Origin: Mariprofundus sp.
GTDB lineage: Bacteria > Pseudomonadota > Zetaproteobacteria > Mariprofundales > Mariprofundaceae
DNA: 64,000 nucleotides
Assembly (NCBI GenBank): GCA_021772775.1
Contig: JAJFLH010000027.1
Span: forward strand, 62,001-126,000
Direction of reading: 5' to 3'
Of the stretch, positions 58,097 to 64,000 are shown one piece after another. Below the pieces are notes generated by a model. The model was not told the DNA's origin. It did no database searches and saw only the letters and a list, made by a program, of their open reading frames with translations. Made by a program: the position numbers and the translations under genes. How positions within the stretch are numbered: the stretch's first letter is position 1; each line of letters opens with the position of its first letter.

Positions 58097-59164
58097 TCAG
58101 GTAAAAGCAGAAGCAAAATCTTCAAATCCCTTAGTGATTAATATTGTATGCAGTTCATTTACTCTGCCGTCTTTAAAGGGTTGGTCTCCACCTTTCCCAA
58201 GCAACTTTCTTTTTTCTTGTAGAGAAATGAATGCATCATCTACAGCTTGCCAGTACGGACAGCTGTTCTGCTCATCAGTTCTTACAGTACAATAATACTT
58301 GCTATGCGGCTCTCCATCTACTGGGAAGTAATGAATAGATTCACTAAGCCAGTATAGTTTCGAGTCTAATGTGACTATCCATGTTTCTTGATTCTTTCCA
58401 TAAAACTCTTCCTCAGAAAAGAGAAGGGCTGATTTGATGTATTTTAAGTCTTGAACTCCGTTAAAGATGTTCATTAAGCGTTGTTCGCCTCGGCCATTCC
58501 TGTTTAGGAAATTGTCTTTAATTCCTTGGATTTTGACTTTAAATCCCTGGCTGTAATTGCCCTTCTTTTCGCAAAAGCAATATTTAGCAATTTCAGCTTC
58601 TAGTGCGCTTAGAAGGTCAATGTCCTTACAGACTGATTCCATATATTTATTGAATTTATCTATTGGACTTAAATTGGGATAACTTGAGTCAATAATATGG
58701 ATTTGTATCAATGAATAATATGAAACGGAATGGATATATTGTTCTCCAATTGGAAGCTCTTCAAATCTCTTCCTTCGAGTGTTTGAAACAATAGTTTCTG
58801 AGTGCCGTGTCGAAGCCGGATGGTCAATCATTTGAGGGCAAAAGAATGATAGAAATGTCTCATATACACCGAAACATTGGTTCTTGAACTTTGGATGAAC
58901 TTCATTGAGGGCAAATCCCGGAGTTAGGCATATGCTTTCTTCTGGACAAGTATTAATGAAGTTGATTAGTTCCGTTAATTTGAACTCGTTTGGATCTCCA
59001 CCTCTTAGTAGAACATCTTCCATTCGAATAAGAATATTTAAGTCGAGCAATAAAGATGTTTCTGTATTTCTGGCTTTGTTTTCTTTAACTCTCTTTACAG
59101 ATAGTGGGGGAGAGCTGTCTGATTCTCTGCACGGTTTAATAAACCTAAGTTGATAATCAGTCAT
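58097..59164 (-). CDS. Unknown protein, possibly PIN-like, first gene of the element cassette
   Basis: A 355-residue soluble protein. Its residue pattern resembles PIN-type RNases: an early strand with two acidic-type positions (LLLDLNILIRMEDVLL near 40), a later acidic helix start (PGFALNEVHP) and a late strand with aspartate (TWIVTLDSKLYWL near 265). The spacing is larger than in toxin PIN domains, so this is only a suggestion. The C-terminus holds a CPYWQAVDDAF helix. I prefer the ATG at 59164 over the TTG at 59173. It leads a minus-strand run with gaps of 83 and 41 bases and is AT-rich compared with the chromosome. Confidence 0.75.
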   Translation of the reverse strand: MTDYQLRFIKPCRESDSSPPLSVKRVKENKARNTETSLLLDLNILIRMEDVLLRGGDPNEFKLTELINFINTCPEESICLTPGFALNEVHPKFKNQCFGVYETFLSFFCPQMIDHPASTRHSETIVSNTRRKRFEELPIGEQYIHSVSYYSLIQIHIIDSSYPNLSPIDKFNKYMESVCKDIDLLSALEAEIAKYCFCEKKGNYSQGFKVKIQGIKDNFLNRNGRGEQRLMNIFNGVQDLKYIKSALLFSEEEFYGKNQETWIVTLDSKLYWLSESIHYFPVDGEPHSKYYCTVRTDEQNSCPYWQAVDDAFISLQEKRKLLGKGGDQPFKDGRVNELHTILITKGFEDFASAFT

Positions 59165-59324
59165 TACTTTCAATGTTGGGCATTGGGGGTACCTTTGTCA
59201 CCTGTATATTATTTGGTCACGTAAATTCAGCATCCAAATGTTATTTGTTACAACGGTAATATGGCGTACTCCGCATTGCAATTAATGTCATGCAGTAGAA
59301 GAATCATAGGATTCTTATTCAAAT

Positions 59325-59354
59325 AAAAAAGGCATCATATGAAATGATGCCTTT
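59325..59354 (-). terminator. Terminator of the integrase gene
   Basis: On the minus strand an 11-pair stem (AAAGGCATCAT with ATGATGCCTTT) around a five-base loop is followed by TTTTTTATTT. It begins 13 bases after the integrase stop. It isolates the integrase from the cassette. Confidence 0.85.
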
Positions 59355-59367
59355 AATGTGTGGTTGA

Positions 59368-60432
59368 TTATGCTACTAGCCTTATATTACTACGCTGCCG
59401 TTTCACATCTTTTCTCAAGCGTTCCAGTTCGTCTGTCATCGCGAGCTTTTCAACAATATGTCTGGCGTTTAAATGAGTGTATCTATCCAGCATCTGGTAG
59501 GACTTATGGCCCGTAATCATTTTTACTTCTGTGGCACTCAGGCCTTTCTCAAAAAGTCGTGATGTCGCTTCATGGCGCAAATCGTGGAAGCGTATGTTCT
59601 CAAGTTCTGTTTTCTCTCTAATGCGAGAGAATGCCTTGGTAACGCTATCTGCCCTGATCGGGAAAACTCGACCAGATTCCTTCACACCACTTTGACCAAA
59701 TAGCCGCATGGCAAAAGGGGAGAGCGGAACTGTTCTTTGGTCACCGTTCTTTGTATCAGGTAGGTATGCAGTGCCTTCTTCAAGGTCGATATGTTCCCAG
59801 CGCAACTTGACGATTTCTCCACGTCTCATGGCTGTCTCTATGGCTAATGGAATTATGATTTCCATCATCTCGTCCTTTCCATATTTACTGGCAGCTGTAA
59901 GTAGAATTCTCTGTTCGATGCTAGAGCAGCGTCTGTTCCTGGGCGCTCCTGCTTTTGGTTTCTCAATGTCCCGAACAGGATTATCCACTTTAAGTTTGAA
60001 TCTCTTTCGCGCTTTGGTGAAAACACCACTGATTAGCTCAAGCTCATGTCGAATGGTTGTTCCTGTGACTTCTTCTTCCCTGTAATCAATATAGTCAGTC
60101 AGATCATCAGCTGTGATTTTCCCGATAGCCTTATCCAGGATGTCCAGAGCATCTAAGGTTCTTTTGACAACCCTGATCCGCGAATACTCGCGATCAGCTC
60201 CTTTCTTCTGTGGCGTGACTTCATCTCTATATCTGTCGATGACTTCTTCGAATGGTGTGTTCTCAGCTTTGAGGATTCCTTCGAAGGAATCGTTTCTCAT
60301 TGCCTCTTCTGTGGCGTCAGCCCACTTGGATGCTTCAATCTTGGTTTCAAATGTTTTTGATTGTTGTGGAAAGCCTGATTTTCTGACCATTGCCTGCCAC
60401 TGGTACTGTCCTCTTTTTCTTATTGTAGCCAT
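59368..60432 (-). CDS. Tyrosine site-specific integrase
   Basis: A 354-residue phage-type integrase. An N-terminal arm-binding region with SAM-like core-binding domain (about 60-160) precedes the catalytic domain. All catalytic residues are seen: Arg in ETAMRRGEIVKLRW, Lys in DTKNGDQRTVP, HxxR in FHDLRHEATSRLF, His in TGHKS and the nucleophile in MLDRYTHL. It lies at the right end next to the tRNA attachment site, as in most tRNA-targeting elements. The upstream region holds four TGTGACA sites. Confidence 0.96.
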   Translation of the reverse strand: MATIRKRGQYQWQAMVRKSGFPQQSKTFETKIEASKWADATEEAMRNDSFEGILKAENTPFEEVIDRYRDEVTPQKKGADREYSRIRVVKRTLDALDILDKAIGKITADDLTDYIDYREEEVTGTTIRHELELISGVFTKARKRFKLKVDNPVRDIEKPKAGAPRNRRCSSIEQRILLTAASKYGKDEMMEIIIPLAIETAMRRGEIVKLRWEHIDLEEGTAYLPDTKNGDQRTVPLSPFAMRLFGQSGVKESGRVFPIRADSVTKAFSRIREKTELENIRFHDLRHEATSRLFEKGLSATEVKMITGHKSYQMLDRYTHLNARHIVEKLAMTDELERLRKDVKRQRSNIRLVA

Positions 60433-60499
60433 AGTATTTATCCCTTGATTACGTACCCGATAAATCGGGTGAAATCAATAGGAAAAGGCACAAAATTAG

Positions 60500-60580
60500 T
60501 GTGACAAATGGTGTGACAAAGCCCCGAAATCAGGGCGAATCAGACCAGTAACAACACCAACTGTGACAAAAAGTGTGACA
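60500..60580. promoter_or_regulatory. Right candidate integrase arm sites
   Basis: TGTGACA occurs at 60500-60506, 60512-60518, 60562-60568 and 60574-60580: two pairs, each with a 12-base period, 62 bases apart. The left end holds a pair with the same period. The sites lie between the integrase start and the attachment core and may also autoregulate the integrase gene. Confidence 0.65.
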
Positions 60581-60637
60581 AAAAAGAAAAAGGGCCCTAG
60601 GCCGTTAAGCGTAAGTCCCTTTAAATAAAGCATAATT

Positions 60638-60712
<75 letters not shown>

Positions 60713-60731
60713 TCAGGGTGTTAATTAAACG

Positions 60732-60769
60732 AAGCCCGTAAGTTATCGTTGAGATAAGCTTACGGGCTT
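60732..60769 (-). terminator. Hairpin between the two tRNA-fMet genes
   Basis: An 11-pair perfect stem (AAGCCCGTAAG with CTTACGGGCTT) with a 16-base loop lies directly downstream of the second tRNA. The T tract after it on the minus strand is weak (CGTTTAATTAA), so it may be a processing or leaky termination site. Confidence 0.6.
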
Positions 60770-60774
60770 ATATT

Positions 60775-60849
<75 letters not shown>

Positions 60850-60862
60850 TTAAGGAGGCCGA

Positions 60863-60890
60863 AATGTAGCGTCGAACTTGGCCCTGTCAA
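60863..60890 (-). promoter_or_regulatory. Promoter of the tRNA-fMet genes
   Basis: On the minus strand TTGACA (60890-60885) and TACATT (60868-60863) are spaced by 16 bases, followed by a GC-rich discriminator (TCGGCC). The first tRNA begins 13 bases downstream. Confidence 0.8.
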
Positions 60891-60998
60891 CCGCTTATAA
60901 TTATGAGGCTATATTGGTTGACCGAACCGCAGGCCAGCATAAAATCGGGATTTGCTCTGATGACTGAATGGATGGTCGTTGGATAAGGATGGCAGATC

Positions 60999-61703
60999 AT
61001 TACTACTCAGCATTCACTCATTCTATTCGATTGCGATGGCACTTTGACCAATTCGCATGATGCCATTGTGCAGGCTATGCAGCGGGCGTTTAAAGCTGTT
61101 ACTCTTCCCGAGCCAAAGGCAGAAGCGGTAAATCAGATTATCGGTTTGTCACTTAGCAAGGCCATTGATGGATTGCTGCCAGTGGCGTTGCAATCGGATA
61201 TCTCATTGCATCAGCAGATTGAGCAGGCATATCGCCACAGCTATCTCACTGCTGAAGATGATGTTGAGCTATTTCCCCACGTGCGAGAGACATTGGAAGC
61301 TATACGTCAGCGTGGTTATTGGCTTGGTGTGGTGACGGGAAAATCTAAATCAGGTTTGTTGCGTGTGCTGGAGCGGTTTGATTTAAGCGATCAATTTTAT
61401 GTGCTGCGTACAGCAGATTGCACCCATTCTAAGCCGCATCCAGCCATGGTGCTTGAGTGCATGCAGGAGATGGGTGTGAAGGCCGAGCATGTCTGTGTGG
61501 TTGGAGATGCACTGTTCGATATTCAGATGGCCAAGGCTGCCAAGGTTCGATCATTGGGAGTTTCTTTCGGGGTTGCAGGCAGTGAAGAGCTGATGCAAGC
61601 TGGAGCTGAAGTGGTGGTCAATGATTTTGTTGAGCTTTTGCAATATTTTCCACCCTTGCAAGATTTGCCACAAAAGCCGACCATGTCAGGCCGAAAAAAT
61701 TAA
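60999..61703 (+). CDS. gph: Phosphoglycolate phosphatase-like HAD hydrolase, non-standard start
   Basis: A protein of about 234 residues of the HAD superfamily. Motif I is FDCDGTLTNS, motif II VVTGKSKSG, motif III near HSKPHP and motif IV GDALFDIQMAKAA. Gph removes 2-phosphoglycolate, the product of RuBisCO's oxygenase side reaction, which suits this autotroph; other small phosphates are possible substrates. The only standard start downstream of the last stop (TAA at 60984-60986) is a TTG at 61044, which would cut off the catalytic aspartates. The likely start is ATT at 60999 or ATC at 60996, 6-9 bases after AAGGA, unless an indel hides the true one. Confidence 0.85.
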   Translation: MTTQHSLILFDCDGTLTNSHDAIVQAMQRAFKAVTLPEPKAEAVNQIIGLSLSKAIDGLLPVALQSDISLHQQIEQAYRHSYLTAEDDVELFPHVRETLEAIRQRGYWLGVVTGKSKSGLLRVLERFDLSDQFYVLRTADCTHSKPHPAMVLECMQEMGVKAEHVCVVGDALFDIQMAKAAKVRSLGVSFGVAGSEELMQAGAEVVVNDFVELLQYFPPLQDLPQKPTMSGRKN

Positions 61704-61759
61704 TAGTTTGAGCCATTCTGGATTTAACGGCTCGCTTGAATGCGCCTGGGGGCATCGTT

Positions 61760-64000
61760 GTGTCTAAAGTAGTTCGTTACACTCTCATTACCATTGTTTT
61801 GATCATTGTGATTTTGTTGGCAGCACCATTTTTTATTGATGTAAATGTCTACAAGAGTGAGATCGAGAAAAAGGTTGAAGATGCAACTGGTCGTCAGTTA
61901 AGTATTGGCAACATTGATGCATCGCTATTTCCGTGGGTGGGCGTGGAGCTGAAAGATGTGCATTTAGCCAATCGTTCTGGCTTTGCTCAACGTGACTTCC
62001 TGAGTGTAGAGCGTTTGCATGTGAAGTTGGCCCTGTTGCCTCTGCTCTCTAAATCAATAGAGATTGAACATTTTGAAGTGGTTTCACCTGTAGTGTATCT
62101 GGAGCGTGCTGAGAGTGGCGAAAGCAACTGGGCTGATCTTGTGGGTTCACCACAACAGGCCAATCATACGGTTGCCGAGGCTTCTCAAGCTAAGCCATCC
62201 GGTGCTCCTGTGGCTGCATCTCAATCAAATCAGGCGAGTGTACCGGCTGCACCAGCGTTGGCTGCTTTGCAGGCCGAGACACTTACGCTTAGCGGTGGGC
62301 AGATCACATGGGTGGATGCAGGGGCGGCACCTGTTGTGTTGTCCGAATTGAATGTGGCATTGGAAGATGTGCAGTTGGAGCGGCCTGTTGCGGTACGTAT
62401 CTCAGGTAAAATATCGGGTAATGGTTTTGATCTGGACGCACATGTGGGGCCAGTTGGTGATCCTGCAGCATTAGATCCGCTTGCATTGCCACTGCAGGGC
62501 CATTTGAAGGCCGACAATATTCAGTTGCAGCCATTTCAGCATTTGATTTCGGAGTGGCCGCAACAATTGGGTGAAATTGCAGCAGCATCGGCGCAGCTTT
62601 CTCTGCAAATGGAACAGCACCCCAATGGCGTGCGTTTGGTTGAAGGAGAGGCGCAGCTGAAGGCGACGCATGCGCTGGGCTTGACCTGGAAAGTTGAAAT
62701 GCCAAAAGCTGATCAGCTCAAGGTGAATTATGTCTCTTTGGTGGTGGATGGTAAGGCTTTGATCGACGTGAAAGGTCATGTTGAACATCTGTTAACTGAT
62801 CCGAATTTTGTCATGCGTCTAGAGGGGCATCCCATTGAACGTACATGGCTGGAGGCTTTTGTACCCGACTTGAATGCGATGTATGCTGGGCACCCTGCAC
62901 CATGGCAGCAGGTGAAGTTTGGTGCATTGCTGGCTGGTGGCAGTAAACAGCTGGATATTCGTGATCTACAGTTGAAACTGGATCAGGAGCTGTTGAATAT
63001 CTCGGGGGCGGTGGCTTATGCTGGCCCTAACATCCGCTTGCGTGTGGCGGCTAAATCGTTACATCTTGATGCGTGGTTGCCACAGGGCAAAGAACAAGAG
63101 GCTCTGGATAGCACTGACCAGTCCAAATTAAAAGGATTCTCGATGATCAGCGAAGCGATTGCTGCAGTTGAGAATAAAGAGCAAGAGGCAATAGTAGAAC
63201 CGGATTTGCGTTTTCTGAAAAGCTGGAAACTGGCTTCGCAATTTAAGGTGAAAACACTGTATATGCGCGGTATGGAGATGGGGGATTTCTCTGCTGTAAT
63301 CAATGGTGCTAAGGGGCATTTTAATTTAAGTCCGCTGAGTTTTAAGCTGGCTGGTGGCAAAGTGACAGAAAAAGCCAGTTTGAATGTGAATACCTTCCCT
63401 GTGAAATGGAAGGAGTCAGTCCATATTTCGCGTGTGCAAGCAGGCCCGTTGCTTAAAACCTTGGCTGATATGGACATGTTGGAAGGTAGCATGGATATGG
63501 ATACGAAATTCTATGCAACCGGGCTTACTGCAAAGGCTATCAATACACTCAATGGGCGTGGTAATGTGTTGTTCCGTGATGGTAAGTTAAAAGGCTTTGA
63601 TATCGCGGGAACTATTCGTAAATTTACCCATCCCGCCTCCTCTCAAGAGGGAGCGCAAGCGACTGATTTTGCTCAGCTCTCAGGCAGTTTCGATGTGAAA
63701 AATGGTATCGCGGATAATAAGGATCTGTTCATGGCTTCACCGCTGTTGCGAGTGACCGGTAAAGGTAAAATAAATTTGGTAGAAAAAAGCCTGGATTATG
63801 AAGTGAAACCGCGTGTGGTGGGGACATTGAAAGGGCAGGGGGATACTTATCTGCGCAAAGGTTTGTCGGTACCTTTGCATATCTACGGGCCATTTGATGC
63901 CCCTAAAATCAAACCTATCATCAATGCTAAAACAGTGATCCAAAATGCGCCTGCCCTGTTGAATAACGGTGGGCTAAATAAGCTGCTAGGTGGAGCCGCC
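61760..64000 (+). CDS. AsmA-family protein (3' end beyond the window)
   Basis: An open frame of 747 codons runs to the right edge. It has one N-terminal membrane segment (YTLITIVLIIVILLAAPFF) followed by IDVNVYKSEIEKKVEDATGR and SLFPWVGVELKDVHLANR (each in part), the classic AsmA start. The C-terminal stretch NGRGNVLFRDGKLKGFDI and KINLVEKSLDYEVKPRVVGT are typical of the AsmA C-terminal domain, so little is missing. An Ala/Pro/Gln-rich linker lies near residues 135-165. AsmA-like proteins act in envelope lipid traffic. The start is a GTG at 61760 behind a weak GGGGG ribosome binding site. Confidence 0.88.
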   Translation, partial: MSKVVRYTLITIVLIIVILLAAPFFIDVNVYKSEIEKKVEDATGRQLSIGNIDASLFPWVGVELKDVHLANRSGFAQRDFLSVERLHVKLALLPLLSKSIEIEHFEVVSPVVYLERAESGESNWADLVGSPQQANHTVAEASQAKPSGAPVAASQSNQASVPAAPALAALQAETLTLSGGQITWVDAGAAPVVLSELNVALEDVQLERPVAVRISGKISGNGFDLDAHVGPVGDPAALDPLALPLQGHLKADNIQLQPFQHLISEWPQQLGEIAAASAQLSLQMEQHPNGVRLVEGEAQLKATHALGLTWKVEMPKADQLKVNYVSLVVDGKALIDVKGHVEHLLTDPNFVMRLEGHPIERTWLEAFVPDLNAMYAGHPAPWQQVKFGALLAGGSKQLDIRDLQLKLDQELLNISGAVAYAGPNIRLRVAAKSLHLDAWLPQGKEQEALDSTDQSKLKGFSMISEAIAAVENKEQEAIVEPDLRFLKSWKLASQFKVKTLYMRGMEMGDFSAVINGAKGHFNLSPLSFKLAGGKVTEKASLNVNTFPVKWKESVHISRVQAGPLLKTLADMDMLEGSMDMDTKFYATGLTAKAINTLNGRGNVLFRDGKLKGFDIAGTIRKFTHPASSQEGAQATDFAQLSGSFDVKNGIADNKDLFMASPLLRVTGKGKINLVEKSLDYEVKPRVVGTLKGQGDTYLRKGLSVPLHIYGPFDAPKIKPIINAKTVIQNAPALLNNGGLNKLLGGAA

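Noticed and set aside
50055-60637. CRISPR array or insertion sequence within the element
   Set aside because: No regularly spaced repeats of 25-40 bases and no transposase gene with terminal inverted repeats were found; the only repeated motif is the 7-base TGTGACA.

Overview
The window looks like chromosome from an autotrophic proteobacterium. A complete form I RuBisCO operon (cbbR / cbbL-cbbS-orf-cbbQ-cbbO-orf, no carboxysome genes) sits among housekeeping genes whose closest family types are gamma-/zetaproteobacterial (ydbH-ynbE-ydbL, pdxB, orn, hda, sspB, DUF2066, dksA). A marine, Mariprofundus-like (Zetaproteobacteria) origin is my inference from this mix; no 16S rRNA gene or iron-oxidation gene is present to prove it.

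Layout. 1-8.5 kb: envelope genes (M48 lipoprotein, the YdbH-YnbE-YdbL lipid-bridge operon), then an aminotransferase, pdxB and orn. 8.7-15.6 kb: dnaE followed by a tightly packed accA-dapE-queF-dapF run, then tRNA-Phe with its own terminator. 15.9-27.1 kb: a dense signalling region with an overlapping four-gene phosphorelay operon, a Rossmann-PAS-GGDEF cyclase, a dicarboxylate/glutamate-type symporter and a four-CBS hybrid kinase. 27.2-30.4 kb: RNase P RNA, sspB, a DUF2066 protein, a CDP-alcohol phosphatidyltransferase and hda. 30.4-42.5 kb: a secreted protein whose signal-peptide codons contain a terminator hairpin, an outer-membrane protein, lipB, an FAD-oxidase/methyltransferase fusion probably involved in tRNA wobble modification, dksA, a metallo-beta-lactamase protein with two cyclic-nucleotide domains, a YebC-family gene, purB and a four-PAS hybrid kinase. 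42.9-50.0 kb: the cbb locus, ending in a bidirectional terminator.

From 50.04 to 60.68 kb an integrative mobilizable element of about 10.6 kb is inserted in the anticodon arm of the first of two tandem initiator tRNA (fMet) genes. It carries an AlpA-like regulator, a 1506-aa nuclease-STAND ATPase resembling Avs anti-phage proteins, an RP4-like oriT, a two-gene mob operon with a very small HUH relaxase, an unrecognised three-gene minus-strand cassette (a possible PIN-like protein plus two unknown proteins), and a tyrosine integrase. Paired TGTGACA sites lie near both ends. The displaced 3' part of the old tRNA remains at the left end. The rebuilt tRNA carries one compensatory T-stem base-pair swap brought in by the element.

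After the element come the second tRNA-fMet, a phosphoglycolate-phosphatase-like HAD gene that lacks a standard start codon (a fitting partner for RuBisCO), and an AsmA-family gene that runs off the right edge. The strongest candidates for undescribed biology are the three-gene cassette and Avs-like gene of the element, the oxidase-methyltransferase fusion at 32.8-34.5 kb, and the terminator embedded in signal-peptide codons at 31.2 kb.
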